NCBI RefSeq assembly: GCF_900100345.1
Contig: NZ_FMTT01000006.1
Span: forward strand, 92,784-156,783
DNA from: Paenibacillus tianmuensis
GTDB taxonomy: Bacteria; Bacillota; Bacilli; Paenibacillales; NBRC-103111
DNA: 64,000 nucleotides
Direction of reading: 5' to 3'
The position numbers and the translations under genes were made by a program. Of the stretch, positions 7,054 to 15,707 are shown piece after piece. Within the stretch, counting starts at the first letter, position 1. Each line of letters starts with the position of its first letter. The notes under the pieces were generated by a model. That model ran no database searches and was not told the DNA's origin. It saw only the letters and a list, made by a program, of their open reading frames with translations.

Positions 7054-8205
7054 TCAGTCTCTGGTCAGCAAGTCGGCCGACGGGTTTGCCTGTGTCCCGG
7101 CTTCGTCGGCGTCCGTGATGTCGTACGGGCAAGCTTGGCGGAAATAATTCGGCTTGACGATGCGATCATCGTAGGAACGGTGGAAAATATGCGTCGCCGC
7201 CGGCGAAACCGGAGGAATCAGCCACGTCCAATCCCCGGTTAGCGGGCGGCCGCTCCGCTCTTCCTGCTGCTCGAACCGCCGGAACTGTTCCGCCGCCGTA
7301 TGATGATCTATGATGCTGACCCCTGCCGCCTTAAAGGAATGAAGAACCGCCGCATTCAACTCGACCAGCGCTCTGTCCTTCCACAGGGATATGTTGGTCG
7401 ACGTATCCAGCTTCAGCAGCTCGGCCACCTTCGGCAGCATATGGTAACGGTCCGGATCGGCCAAATTGCGCGCGCCGATCTCCGTTCCCATATACCAGCC
7501 ATTGAACGGCGCCGCCGTATACCGGATGCCGCCAATGTCCAACAGCATGTCGGAAATAAACGGAACGCCGTACCATTTAAGTCCCAGCCCGGCGAACGAA
7601 TCATATTCAGGGTGTTGAATCGGCACCTCAAGCACCAAATTATCGGGAATCGGATACCAACGGGGCTTCCGCCCGTTTACTTGGACGACGAGCGGCAGCA
7701 CGTCGAACGGCGTGCCCGCGCCCCTCCAGCCCAAGTTCATGCAAGCTTTCGTGAACCGGACGGAGGCCGGATCGCCCACGATTCCGTTCCCGGTTTCATA
7801 TCCGGCATAGCGGATCAACTGATGGTTCCAGATGCGGATACGATGCTCGTCCGTTTCTGCGGCAAACACCGTGATCGACGGCCTGATCATGCCGCCGTTG
7901 GTCCCATAGACGATATGGCGGAATACTGCTTCCGCAATGTCGTCTTCCTGCTCCAGCCCTCTTTCGTCAAACACATTTAACGACGGCCAAAACAGCCTGC
8001 CGATGCAGCGATTGCTGTTTCGCCAAGCCATTCTCGCACCATGAGCAAGCTCCTCATAGGTAAGCTCGTAAGTTCCGCGCCGGGAGAGCTCTTCCCGAAC
8101 GTCCACGAGCCGCCGCCGCGTTTCCTCCCCGCTTTTGCCCAACTCTTCATAGCACGACGTTACAAACGTCGCCGCTTCTTCTTGTATCGCTTGATTCGTC
8201 GTCAT
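7054..8205 (-). CDS. nos: Nitric oxide synthase, oxygenase domain protein
   Basis: Makes nitric oxide and citrulline from arginine using haem and a borrowed reductase. Bacterial NOS has only the oxygenase part. 383 residues from ATG 8205, preceded by GGAAGAGGA. The haem-ligating Cys is in [14 protein letters not shown] (about residue 67). Further family blocks are [29 protein letters not shown], the arginine-binding stretch [13 protein letters not shown] and DHHTAAEQF near the C-terminus, followed by [12 protein letters not shown]. Length matches Bacillus and Deinococcus enzymes. The downstream gene is an alpha/beta hydrolase. No dedicated reductase is adjacent, as is usual. NO from such enzymes has been linked to oxidative-stress and antibiotic protection in Bacillus. 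Confidence 0.96.
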   Translation of the reverse strand: MTTNQAIQEEAATFVTSCYEELGKSGEETRRRLVDVREELSRRGTYELTYEELAHGARMAWRNSNRCIGRLFWPSLNVFDERGLEQEDDIAEAVFRHIVYGTNGGMIRPSITVFAAETDEHRIRIWNHQLIRYAGYETGNGIVGDPASVRFTKACMNLGWRGAGTPFDVLPLVVQVNGRKPRWYPIPDNLVLEVPIQHPEYDSFAGLGLKWYGVPFISDMLLDIGGIRYTAAPFNGWYMGTEIGARNLADPDRYHMLPKVAELLKLDTSTNISLWKDRALVELNAAVLHSFKAAGVSIIDHHTAAEQFRRFEQQEERSGRPLTGDWTWLIPPVSPAATHIFHRSYDDRIVKPNYFRQACPYDITDADEAGTQANPSADLLTRD

Positions 8206-8466
8206 TTCGTCCTCTTCCGCTGCATTTTTTCCTCCATTATAACCTAGCCCCATGAAAAAAGCTCGCCGCCCGCCTGTTCAAGCCGCCATTTTCCCGGTTC
8301 CATGTGTCATTTCGTGTCGAATCTATGGCAAAAGCCGGATTGCTCCCATCCGCCGTTCTCCCCGACTAAAGTCCAGCTTCCGTACCGCCTTTGGACGGTT
8401 TTACCGGACATGCAATTCGTATACAATAGAGACAAGATCTAAACGAACGAAAGTCAGGTGACGACG

Positions 8467-8793
8467 ATGAAGTTGAAATGGAACATACAGACGATAGGCG
8501 GCTTCGTCCTGATGGGGATCGGTATCATCGGATTGATCGGCTGGGGCGGCATCATCGGATTTTTCGGGTATCTCTTTGCCCTGATTATGATCGCTTTCGG
8601 CTACTGGCTGTGGATAACGTCGGACACGACGATCAAGCGCGTGTGCAGCGGCTTGGTCATGCTGGCGGGCGCGGCGCTCATCATCTTCTGGCTGCCGAAG
8701 TTCATCAGCTTGGTATTGGCCGCAGCAGTCATCTACATCGGCTGGATCCTTGTCAGAATCGGCCAGTCCCAAAGTTATCGGTATTGGAAATAA
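8467..8793 (+). CDS. Small multi-pass membrane protein of unknown function
   Basis: About 108 residues with little except hydrophobic segments: roughly four membrane helices (TIGGFVLMGIGIIGLIGW, IIGFFGYLFALIMIAFGYWLW, VCSGLVMLAGAALIIFW, ISLVLAAAVIYIGWILVRIG). Charged ends KLKWN and QSYRYWK flank them. It resembles the N-terminal membrane part of LiaF/YvqF-type proteins in style, but no domain beyond the helices is present and I do not assign a function. ATG 8467 sits six bases behind AGGTGA; a GTG three codons earlier is an alternative. A TACAAT -10 lies near 8432. It is one of the few plus-strand genes here and shares a two-way terminator with hrpB. Confidence 0.7.
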   Translation: MKLKWNIQTIGGFVLMGIGIIGLIGWGGIIGFFGYLFALIMIAFGYWLWITSDTTIKRVCSGLVMLAGAALIIFWLPKFISLVLAAAVIYIGWILVRIGQSQSYRYWK

Positions 8794-8800
8794 AACGACG

Positions 8801-8871
8801 AAAGAGGCGGCCCCTGTCTCCCTTTCCACCCGGCAGGTCAGCCGGATGGATGGACATGGTGCCGCCTCTTT
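8801..8871. terminator. Bidirectional terminator between the membrane protein and hrpB
   Basis: AAAGAGGCGG pairs with CCGCCTCTTT across a large loop that has its own CCGGC/GCCGG stem. T-rich sequence flanks both sides (TTTTGTTTTGTT on plus, TCGTCGTTTTA on minus), so it can serve both converging genes. Confidence 0.7.
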
Positions 8872-8894
8872 TGTTTTGTTCTTCTTAAAGCGAG

Positions 8895-11384
8895 TTATAC
8901 GCGCGGCTTGGCGCGGTTCGTCGGCAAGGCCGTGAGCGGATCATCAGGCCATACGTGCTTCGGATAGCGGCCCTTCAAATCCTTCTTCACTTCAAAATAG
9001 GCGTCCTGCCAAAAGCTCGCTAAATCGCGCGTAACCTGTACCGGCCGATGCGCTGGGGAAAGCAGATGCAGCAGCAGCGGCACCTTGTCGCCCCCAATGC
9101 GCGGCGTCTCCCGCAGGCCGAACAGCTCCTGGAGCCTTACAGCCAGCACCGGCGACGCCGGATCGCTGTAATCGACCGGAATCCGCGAGCCGCTCGGCAC
9201 CGTAATGTGCGTCGGTACGAAGTCGTCGAGCTGCTGGCGCTGCGGCCACGGGAGCATGCCGTCCAGAATCGCGGCCATCGAAAGCCGCTGCAGGTCATCC
9301 CGGCTTTTGAGCCCGTACAGATGCGGGCCGAGCCACTCCTTCAGCCCCGCGAGCAGCGCCTCGTCGGAAACATCGGGCCAAGCCGGGTCCACCCGGTGCA
9401 TAAAGCCGATGCGCTCGCGCAGTTGCTTCGCCGCCTTGGTCCACGGCAGCATGGACAAGCCTTCGGCCGCGATACCCTCGAGCAGCGCATTCAGCACCTG
9501 CTCCGGGTCCGGGGCTTCCACCGACGCTTCCCGCAAGGTAAGCGCGCCGAGCTTCTCCCGTCTGCGGGCGCGGACCGCTTGAGCCGCCCGGTCCCACACG
9601 ACCACGGTCTCCGTTTCAATAGCGCCCACGAACACCCGATGCAGCTGCTCCTCCGAGATCGGAACCGCCAGATCGATGCGGCCGTCCGCCCCCTGATCAT
9701 CCAGCTCCGCGACGACCAAATATTTCTCGCTGTAGAGCGGCTGAGGACCTGAAAACGAGCCTCCCCTGCCTCCGCTCAGCAGGAAGCGTCCGTTTCCTTT
9801 ATTTTGCGAGATCCGGTCGGGATAGGCGAACGCAAGCAGCATTCCGCAGGCGTTCACTTCGTCTCGTTGCTCAAGCGGCAGGCCCAGCGCGCGCTTTCCC
9901 TGTTCAGCCTCTGCCGCGATCCTGCGGCGGGCCGCCGGATCTGCCGCCTGCGCGGAGCCCACTCCGCGAAGCGCCTCCACGCGCAGCCGCAGGTCCGCAT
10001 TGGGCGAGTCCGGCCGGAAGCGCAGCAGGTCGCGGTCGCTAAGCAGCGCAGCCAGCTCGCAAGCCAGCCCGCCAAGCCCGAGCGGCACCGCCCGCAGCAT
10101 CATGTGCGCGAGCCTGGGCGACGCGCCGAGCTCGGCCATGCGGCGGCCGTGTGGGGTCATCGCTCCGTCGTCCCCCATTGCGCCGAGCTGCTTCAGAAGC
10201 GCAACCGCCTGCCCATAGGCGGCTGCAGGCGGCGGCGTCAGCCAAGCGAGCTGCGCCGGATCGGCGACGCCCCAAGCGGCAAGCTCAAGCGCTAGAGCGG
10301 CCAGATCCGCTTCCATGATCTCAGGCGCCCGGTGAGATGCCAGCCGGCGGTCCTCCTGCTCCGTCCAGAGCCGGTAACACACACCAGGAGCCGTACGTCC
10401 GGCGCGCCCGCGGCGCTGGTCCGCCGAATCCCGTGAGACGGTGACCGTCTCCAGCCGCGTCATGCCCGTCCGGGGCGAAAACCGCGGCACGCGCATCCGG
10501 CCGCCGTCGACGACGATACGCACCCCTTCTACGGTTAAGCTCGATTCGGCGATGGAAGTAGCGAGCACGACCTTGCGCTTACCCGGCACGCTCGGCGCAA
10601 TGGCCGCATCCTGCTCCCCTTGAGCAAGCTGGCCGTACAGGGGAGCGATCCTTACCTGCGGATCGAGTCCCGCTTCATGCAGCAGCCGTTCCACGCGCCG
10701 AATTTCCCCCGCTCCGGGCAAAAACGCCAACAGATCCCCTTCTTCGGCAGCCAGCGCCTGACGGATGCACGCTGCTACCGTCGGCTCCAGCCTTCCTTCC
10801 ACAGGCTTGCTTAAATACCGCGTCTCCACAGGATAACTGCGGCCCTCGCTGACCACAACGGGCGCATCGCGCATCAGCGCGGCGACCGGAGCCGCGTCCA
10901 GCGTAGCCGACATGACCAGGATGCGCAGGTCGTCCCGCAGCACCGCCTGCGACTCCAGAGCAAACGCCAAGCCCAGATCCGCATGCAAGCTTCGTTCATG
11001 GAATTCATCAAAAATAACGACGGCTACGTCCTCAAGCGCGGGATCAGCCTGCAGCATGCGCGTAAGCACACCTTCCGTGATGACTTCGATGCGCGTTTTC
11101 GGTCCGACCTTCGTATCCAGCCGGACCCGGTAGCCCACCGTTTCGCCGACCTGCTCTCCGAGCCGGGACGCCATGTACCGGGCGGCGGCTCTCGCGGCCA
11201 GTCGGCGCGGCTCCAGCATCATAACTTTGCGTCCGGCCACCCATGGCTCTTCCAGCAGCGCAAGCGGCACGCGAGTCGTCTTGCCTGCGCCGGGCGGCGC
11301 TACCAGCACGGCATTCGTATGCTCGCCCAGCTTCTCCTTCAACTGCGTTAAAACGAGATCGATCGGCAGTTCTCCCATATTCAT
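8895..11384 (-). CDS. hrpB: ATP-dependent helicase HrpB
   Basis: 829-residue DEAH-family RNA helicase-like ATPase. Walker A is VAPPGAGKTTRVP (about residue 29). The Walker B box is FDEFHERSLHADL, the HrpB-specific variant of DEAH. Motif III is MSATLDA and motif VI is QRRGRAGRTAPG. The long C-terminal region with GRGGSFSGPQPL and DYSDPASPVLAVRLQELFG is specific to HrpB. Substrate and role are not settled in the family; loss has mild effects in Gram-negative bacteria, where the protein is commonest. ATG 11384 is used; MGELPIDL two codons later is equally possible. It is monocistronic and ends at a shared terminator. Length is normal and no motif is missing. Confidence 0.95.
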   Translation of the reverse strand: MNMGELPIDLVLTQLKEKLGEHTNAVLVAPPGAGKTTRVPLALLEEPWVAGRKVMMLEPRRLAARAAARYMASRLGEQVGETVGYRVRLDTKVGPKTRIEVITEGVLTRMLQADPALEDVAVVIFDEFHERSLHADLGLAFALESQAVLRDDLRILVMSATLDAAPVAALMRDAPVVVSEGRSYPVETRYLSKPVEGRLEPTVAACIRQALAAEEGDLLAFLPGAGEIRRVERLLHEAGLDPQVRIAPLYGQLAQGEQDAAIAPSVPGKRKVVLATSIAESSLTVEGVRIVVDGGRMRVPRFSPRTGMTRLETVTVSRDSADQRRGRAGRTAPGVCYRLWTEQEDRRLASHRAPEIMEADLAALALELAAWGVADPAQLAWLTPPPAAAYGQAVALLKQLGAMGDDGAMTPHGRRMAELGASPRLAHMMLRAVPLGLGGLACELAALLSDRDLLRFRPDSPNADLRLRVEALRGVGSAQAADPAARRRIAAEAEQGKRALGLPLEQRDEVNACGMLLAFAYPDRISQNKGNGRFLLSGGRGGSFSGPQPLYSEKYLVVAELDDQGADGRIDLAVPISEEQLHRVFVGAIETETVVVWDRAAQAVRARRREKLGALTLREASVEAPDPEQVLNALLEGIAAEGLSMLPWTKAAKQLRERIGFMHRVDPAWPDVSDEALLAGLKEWLGPHLYGLKSRDDLQRLSMAAILDGMLPWPQRQQLDDFVPTHITVPSGSRIPVDYSDPASPVLAVRLQELFGLRETPRIGGDKVPLLLHLLSPAHRPVQVTRDLASFWQDAYFEVKKDLKGRYPKHVWPDDPLTALPTNRAKPRV

Positions 11385-11438
11385 TCACTCCAACGTACGG
11401 CAAATTCGGTTTTTATTGTACCACAACCGCACAAAGAA

Positions 11439-11455
11439 AGCCCCATAAAGGGGCT
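11439..11455 (-). terminator. Terminator after the chromate transporter pair
   Basis: AGCCCC/GGGGCT hairpin with a five-base loop, followed on the minus strand by TTTCTTTG. Confidence 0.7.
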
Positions 11456-11475
11456 CAGCCTGTACGATTCTCGAT

Positions 11476-12021
11476 TCATTGAAAAAAGGCGATTCCAAGC
11501 ACGCCCGAGAGGACGATCACCGCAAGCGGATGCAAGCGGTATTTGATCAGAGCGCCGAGACATACCGCCAAAATAATCAGCATCCCGACCGTATGCCAGC
11601 TCATCCAATCGGTCCCGCTTCCCGGCAAACTGAAATGAATCGCGGCGTAGACAATCATCCCAGTCACCACCGGCTTCAGCCCGTAGAACGTCGCTTTGAC
11701 CCACTGCCGCTGCTGCATTCGGAAAAAGAACGCGGCGATGAGCACGATAATCGCCAGCGACGGCAGCACCATGCCGAGCGTCGACAGGATCGCTCCGGGA
11801 ACACCGGCGGCTTCGTAGCCGATCAAGGTGGCGCTGTTCGTCGCAATCGGTCCCGGAGCCATTCCCGCCAACGCGACGGTATCCGTAAACTGCCGCTCCT
11901 CCATCCAGCCGTGGAGCAGCACCTCATGCCGAATCAGCGGAATCATCGCATACCCTCCGCCGAACGAGACAAGACCGATTTTAAGAAATACTGCAAACAA
12001 ACTCCATAGCATAACCGTCAC
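11476..12021 (-). CDS. chrA: Chromate transporter, second half-size subunit
   Basis: 181 residues, one CHR domain. The signature VSFGGGYAMIPLI lies in the first helix pair, followed by MAPGPIATNSATLIGYE, which corresponds to the conserved APGP(x)xxN motif. About five to six membrane helices follow. It starts seven bases after the stop of the first half, so the two short genes together replace one full-length ChrA, the known short-chain CHR arrangement in Bacillales. The family exports chromate anions from the cytoplasm by proton antiport. Some members have no proven role in chromate resistance, so substrate is by family. ATG 12021 is used. Confidence 0.88.
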   Translation of the reverse strand: MTVMLWSLFAVFLKIGLVSFGGGYAMIPLIRHEVLLHGWMEERQFTDTVALAGMAPGPIATNSATLIGYEAAGVPGAILSTLGMVLPSLAIIVLIAAFFFRMQQRQWVKATFYGLKPVVTGMIVYAAIHFSLPGSGTDWMSWHTVGMLIILAVCLGALIKYRLHPLAVIVLSGVLGIAFFQ

Positions 12022-12027
12022 CCCGTT

Positions 12028-12678
12028 CTATATCCCGTCCGCAATAAAGTAATCCGCATATTTATAGCCATTTCCGGCAGTTGTAGGTTCCTCATCCTTA
12101 GGTTCGAGCGCGCGATAGCCGAGCTTTCGTTTCATGTGGACAAGCAGATGCCCGATCACAAGTCCGATCAAAATAACCAGCAGCGGATGCACATGAAAAA
12201 TAAGCAGAAGCACGACCGTAAAAGCCGCCGTAGCTAGCGTCGTACGGTCCACGATAGAGCTTTTTCCCATGTTATACGCCGAAATAATGATCAAGGCGGC
12301 AATCGCCGCTTGAATGCCTTGAAAGGCCGCAGCCACTTTCGGCAGGGCATACATCTCTCGAAACACAAGACTCAACAAAAATACGATCAAAAAAGCCGGC
12401 AGCGTCATTCCGCCGACTGCCACCGCGGCTCCCGGAACCCCAGCCAGCCGATAACCGATGAACGCCGCTGCATTGACGCCTACACCGCCCGGAGCAGATC
12501 CAGCTATCGATAAGACGCTGCTCATCTCGCCAGGTTCGATCCAGCGCCGTTTGCTGACGACCTCCCGTTCCATGACAGGGATCATCGCGTAGCCGCCGCC
12601 GAACGTGACCGGACTGATTTTGCAGAAGGTCCAAAAGATCGACCCCAGCGGCCCTAGTTTCTTCAGCCATGATTTCAT
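12028..12678 (-). CDS. chrA: Chromate transporter, first half-size subunit
   Basis: 216 residues, a single CHR domain with VTFGGGYAMIPVM near residue 24 and AGSAPGGVGVNAAAFIGYRLAGVPG as the second signature. About six membrane helices follow, and a short hydrophilic tail (LEPKDEEPTTAG) is added at the C-terminus. In its partner the second block reads APGPIATN, while here it reads APGGVGVN, so the two halves are diverged paralogues and probably form a heterodimer. Start ATG 12678 follows GGGGGGAGCAGG. No chrB or chrF-like regulator is adjacent. Upstream, about 270 bases of AT-rich sequence hold the likely promoter. Confidence 0.88.
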   Translation of the reverse strand: MKSWLKKLGPLGSIFWTFCKISPVTFGGGYAMIPVMEREVVSKRRWIEPGEMSSVLSIAGSAPGGVGVNAAAFIGYRLAGVPGAAVAVGGMTLPAFLIVFLLSLVFREMYALPKVAAAFQGIQAAIAALIIISAYNMGKSSIVDRTTLATAAFTVVLLLIFHVHPLLVILIGLVIGHLLVHMKRKLGYRALEPKDEEPTTAGNGYKYADYFIADGI

Positions 12679-12902
12679 CCTGCTCCCCCCGTTCCTCGTT
12701 GTCCTTTTAAGTATACCTTTCTTTAATTCATTTTGGAATAATGTTTTCGCTATTTCTCCTGAATGATCCTAAGTATAAGCAAAACAACTCTAGATGACGA
12801 GCTGAACTATAAAGAAAACTCTTAGTTTTAATCATATTGGAATTTTATTCACAATGTCTATCCGAATACATTGAATTTTAAGCAAACAAGGCCAACAAAA
12901 AA
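12679..12902. other. AT-rich intergenic stretch, no gene seen
   Basis: This spacer between the chromate transporter pair and ymaF has no reading frame of note on either strand. It must hold the promoter of the chr pair near 12700-12760, but I could not fix clear -35 and -10 boxes. The ymaF terminator follows on its right side. Confidence 0.4.
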
Positions 12903-12929
12903 AGACCCGGATCGTCTACATCCGCGTCT
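12903..12929 (-). terminator. Terminator after ymaF
   Basis: Ten-pair stem with one mismatch (AGACCCGGAT against ATCCGCGTCT) followed by seven T residues on the minus strand. Confidence 0.75.
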
Positions 12930-12950
12930 GAAAAAGATAGCCTATGGCAC

Positions 12951-13349
12951 TCACCAGCCCGGGGGCTCATAACCGATCCCCGTTCCCGTTCGTCCGGCAA
13001 ATTTGTGCGTGTGTCTTTTGACCGATAGCATGGTCTTGTAATAATTTTGCTTAAACTCGAACGGCTCGTCGTCCGTCAGCACGTCGATCTCATGATAATG
13101 GGAGCCATCCGGCAGCGTAATCGGCGGTCCCGTCATCCCGATGAAACGGTGAAAGTGGCCCATAGCCATTTTCGTATACCCTTGATACCTGTGCACGTGC
13201 CCGTCCGTTCCATCTCCGTTCACGGCATAGACGAACATCTCTACTCCATGGAAATGTCCAAGCGCCACAGAGGTCAAGCCAACGAACGCGTGGGCATGAG
13301 CCGGCGGCTGCGGAACATACGGCACCGGCGGAAGCGGACAAACAGACAT
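12951..13349 (-). CDS. ymaF: YmaF-family histidine-rich protein
   Basis: 132 residues belonging to the YmaF family of spore-formers, function unknown. The striking feature is six HxH pairs spread along the protein: HAH, HFH, HVH, HFH, HYH and HTH, mostly in repeats of the form GHxHxxxG. An early HAHAF follows a proline-rich start (PLPPVPYVPQPPAHAHAF). Such spacing suggests metal binding, but that is inference. No signal peptide or membrane helix is present. ATG 13349 follows GGGGAGA by eight bases. It lies 63 bases after ywbE on the same strand and may share its transcript. Confidence 0.85.
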   Translation of the reverse strand: MSVCPLPPVPYVPQPPAHAHAFVGLTSVALGHFHGVEMFVYAVNGDGTDGHVHRYQGYTKMAMGHFHRFIGMTGPPITLPDGSHYHEIDVLTDDEPFEFKQNYYKTMLSVKRHTHKFAGRTGTGIGYEPPGW

Positions 13350-13412
13350 AAAAGCGCTCTCCCCTTCGCTTTTTTATCGCAGATGCTACAGGATACGCAG
13401 GGAGAGGCACGA

Positions 13413-13637
13413 TTATTTCCGTTCTGGCTTCTTGGCTTCCGGATTGACGATTTCTTTGACCCGACCGACTTGTCCGTCCGTCAAACGCACCTTGATGCCA
13501 TGCGGATGTGTCGCCGAATTCGTCAGCAGATCCTTCACGATACCGCGCGTCAGCTTTCCGGTCCGCTGATCCTGCTTTAGGACGATGAGCACCTCGGCGC
13601 CCGGAAGAACGTTTGCGCGCTTGCGTCCGTCGCTCAT
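13413..13637 (-). CDS. ywbE: YwbE-family protein
   Basis: 74 residues, a small basic protein of the YwbE family (VLPGAEVLIVLKQDQRTGKLT, GIVKDLLTNSATHPHGIKV, GQVGRVKEIV). The fold predicted from the pattern is a short beta-rich, SH3-like domain, and the role is unknown. Its ATG overlaps the stop of the upstream membrane-protein gene by four bases, so the two are translationally coupled. Length and ending match family members. Confidence 0.9.
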   Translation of the reverse strand: MSDGRKRANVLPGAEVLIVLKQDQRTGKLTRGIVKDLLTNSATHPHGIKVRLTDGQVGRVKEIVNPEAKKPERK

Positions 13638-13822
13638 TTGTACTGCTCCGGCAGCTGAAGCCAGCCCTCAAAAATGGCGTAATAGAACAAGAATGCGCTT
13701 GCGAGGCCCAAAATTGTAAAGCTGATGGCAAGTCCCTTTTTTTTCTGAAACAGCCACACGAAAGCCAAGCTGAAGAACGTACCCATAACAATTAAGCAAA
13801 CGATCAAAATGATAGTTGCCAT
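13634..13822 (-). CDS. Small membrane protein upstream of ywbE
   Basis: 62 residues with two hydrophobic helices (IILIVCLIVMGTFFSLAFVWLF and GLAISFTILGLASAFLFYYAIF) separated by KKK, and a short polar tail LQLPEQYK. No family is recognised. ATG 13822 follows AAAGGGG by about 11 bases. It overlaps ywbE by four bases and begins a small unit that may run into ymaF. The three lysines between helices predict a tight hairpin in the membrane. Confidence 0.7.
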   Translation of the reverse strand: MATIILIVCLIVMGTFFSLAFVWLFQKKKGLAISFTILGLASAFLFYYAIFEGWLQLPEQYK

Positions 13823-13954
13823 TACTTCTGTTCAAACCCCTTTCGAATCAACAGTTTATTCTAACCGTTTGCTTACCAAAATACCACAATTTCCAACGAA
13901 AAAACACTCCGCTGCTGCGATAACCTTGACAATTTCATGAAACGGTCAAAAAAA

Positions 13955-13990
13955 AGAGAGGCGTCCACCGCTCGGCAGGACGCACTCCCT
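13955..13990 (-). terminator. Terminator after the cytochrome c gene
   Basis: GCGTCC/GGACGC stem flanked by GAG/CTC, then eight T residues on the minus strand. Confidence 0.7.
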
Positions 13991-13994
13991 TCGT

Positions 13995-14342
13995 TTACTT
14001 TTTGGCGGACAACCATTCCGTCAACGCCTGAATCTCGGGTTCCTTCAACGTGTTTTTGTAGGAAGGCATTCCTCCGCCTCCGTTTTGAATCTTGGCTGTG
14101 ATTTGTTCCTGGCTCAGCTTGGCCCCCGTCTTCTGAAGATTAGGACCGACTTTACCCGAGAGATCGGCCCCGTGACAGGAGATGCAGTTCGCCTTGTAAA
14201 TCGCCGCCGCATTAGACGCTTCGCCTGCTGCCGTTTTGGAGGGGGCATTCGCAGGTGCACCGCTTTTGTCCCCGCCGCAAGCCGTTGTAATTCCGGCTAG
14301 CAATAGCAATCCGATTGCCAATGGGACCCAGGCTTGCTTCAT
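13995..14342 (-). CDS. Membrane-anchored small cytochrome c (c551 type)
   Basis: 115 residues from ATG 14342. A lipoprotein signal (WVPLAIGLLLLAGITTACGG) places the mature cysteine about residue 22, so the protein is tethered to the outer face of the membrane. A Ala/Pro-rich linker is followed by one class I cytochrome c domain: haem-binding CISCH in YKANCISCHGADLSG and axial Met in GGGMPSYKN. It matches the CccB/c551 type of Bacillales, which passes electrons to terminal oxidases. It is divergently placed to the FixH-like gene 90 bases away. SafE and a copper ATPase follow, a set typical of haem-copper oxidase support. Confidence 0.9.
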   Translation of the reverse strand: MKQAWVPLAIGLLLLAGITTACGGDKSGAPANAPSKTAAGEASNAAAIYKANCISCHGADLSGKVGPNLQKTGAKLSQEQITAKIQNGGGGMPSYKNTLKEPEIQALTEWLSAKK

Positions 14343-14434
14343 GACCATGACCACCTTTGTTTTGAGGAATATTGGAGCTTGACCCGGGATACATATGAAA
14401 CGATATTACCCGGAAAGGCAGGGATACGTCCGCT

Positions 14435-14863
14435 ATGCCCAACACCGCTTGGCTTCGCCTCTTCGGCCTCGGCGCCATGATCGTCCTCGGGACTTGGTTC
14501 GGCCTCCGGCAATTCGCCGCCACCTCCCCGCAGTTCCCGCCGGTCTCGGATTTTATGGTAGAAGGCTACCGCATTCAAGTGTCACTTTACCCGAGCCCGA
14601 CCAGAGCGCTGAAGCCTGGTACGTTTACCGTCACGCTACGCGACGCGGCGGGCCGGCTGGTGAGCGGCGCGACCGGGGCCGCCACCATCTCGATGCCGCA
14701 AATGCTATGCGGTGCGAGCCCCTTTACCCTGACGGAAACGGAGGCCGGCCGGTACGTCGGCGAAGGCATTCCGCTCATGGCGGGCTCGTCCGTTGCCGAC
14801 GTGTCGATGACAACCGGAGACAAATCGCTCCGGGTCCGGTTTCCTTTTGCCGCCGTCCGATAA
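14435..14863 (+). CDS. FixH/YtkA-like membrane-anchored protein
   Basis: 142 residues. One N-terminal membrane anchor (LRLFGLGAMIVLGTWFGL) is followed by a beta-rich extracytoplasmic domain with LYPSPTRALKPGTFTVTLRD, MPQMLCG and GRYVGEGIPLMAGSSVADV, the pattern of the FixH/YtkA-like family. FixH helps assemble cbb3-type oxidases, and YtkA-like domains are linked with copper. The MPQM and Cys could bind copper, but this is inference. The gene is on the plus strand, divergent from the cytochrome c and convergent with the SafE-type gene. A TTGACC box and a TATTAC box lie near 14381-14410, a plausible promoter. Confidence 0.7.
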   Translation: MPNTAWLRLFGLGAMIVLGTWFGLRQFAATSPQFPPVSDFMVEGYRIQVSLYPSPTRALKPGTFTVTLRDAAGRLVSGATGAATISMPQMLCGASPFTLTETEAGRYVGEGIPLMAGSSVADVSMTTGDKSLRVRFPFAAVR

Positions 14864-14982
14864 TATCCGGATTTCCCTAGCCTGCTTCCACTGTATCGAA
14901 TCGTCCGTGGCCTGCCTATGACTCCCCCGGGCTATTTTTCACTTTATTTATGGCGGTTTTGCGGACAATCCCTTACAATTTA

Positions 14983-15669
14983 TCACCAAAGCCAGGGATG
15001 AACACTGGGAATCCATCCGGCCGCAGCCAAGCCCCGCAGTACGGACAGCGCTCCGATCCAAATGGCTACGAATTGGCCGGCTATTGCGGCCTTGCTTCGC
15101 AGCCGCTTGTTTAATTTGCCCGCAAACAGCCCGACGGAAACCAGCGCAGGCACGGTGCCCAGACCGAACAGCAGCATAAGCAGCAAGCCATGCAGCGGAC
15201 TTGCGCTCGCCGCCGCATTCATTTCCATCGCATAGGTCAATCCGCAGGGAAGGAATCCGAGCAGCAGACCGCTGGCGACCGCGGTCCCTGCCTCCTCAGC
15301 CGTCCGGTACCGCGCTGTAAGCCGCCGGACAAGCGGCAGCCGATGCGGGTCCAGTCGATGCAGCGGGAGAGCGATACGCCGCAAAGCCCACAGCAAAATA
15401 AGACAGCCGCCCAATAAGCTAGCTGTCCCCTGCACATTCGCCAACTTCCCCGCACCATCGACGAACGAGCCGACCGCGCCCATAAACGCCCCGAGCGCAG
15501 CGTAGGTTGCAATCCGTCCGGCATTGTAAGCCAGAACGGAGCGCAGCGGACTTGTCTTCGCTTGCAGTGCAAAGCCGGAGACGGTTGCGCCGCACATCCC
15601 AATGCAGTGCGGCGCGCCAAGCAATCCGGCAAGCCAAGCCAGCGTCAGATCATGAACGCCGATCGCCAT
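14983..15669 (-). CDS. SafE/UreH-type transmembrane protein, probable copper-linked
   Basis: 228 residues, about six membrane helices. The N-terminus LAGLLGAPHCIGMCGATVSGF has the His-Cys-x-x-x-Cys pattern of the UreH_2 domain in sulfite exporter TauE/SafE-like proteins. Central LLLGFLPCGLTYAM is the second conserved block, with its own Cys. In proteobacteria such proteins sit beside CcoI-type ATPases and take part in cytochrome oxidase maturation. Here the gene follows the copper ATPase directly on the same strand (38-base gap), so an oxidase-copper role is the best inference. The transported ligand is unproven. Confidence 0.8.
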   Translation of the reverse strand: MAIGVHDLTLAWLAGLLGAPHCIGMCGATVSGFALQAKTSPLRSVLAYNAGRIATYAALGAFMGAVGSFVDGAGKLANVQGTASLLGGCLILLWALRRIALPLHRLDPHRLPLVRRLTARYRTAEEAGTAVASGLLLGFLPCGLTYAMEMNAAASASPLHGLLLMLLFGLGTVPALVSVGLFAGKLNKRLRSKAAIAGQFVAIWIGALSVLRGLAAAGWIPSVHPWLW

Positions 15670-15707
15670 CTTCTCTTCCCCGCCTTCTTCGCTTGGAATG
15701 AAGGAAG

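Noticed and set aside
9048..9752. Long frames on the plus strand inside hrpB
   Set aside because: GC-rich third positions create such frames; the helicase motifs are on the minus strand.
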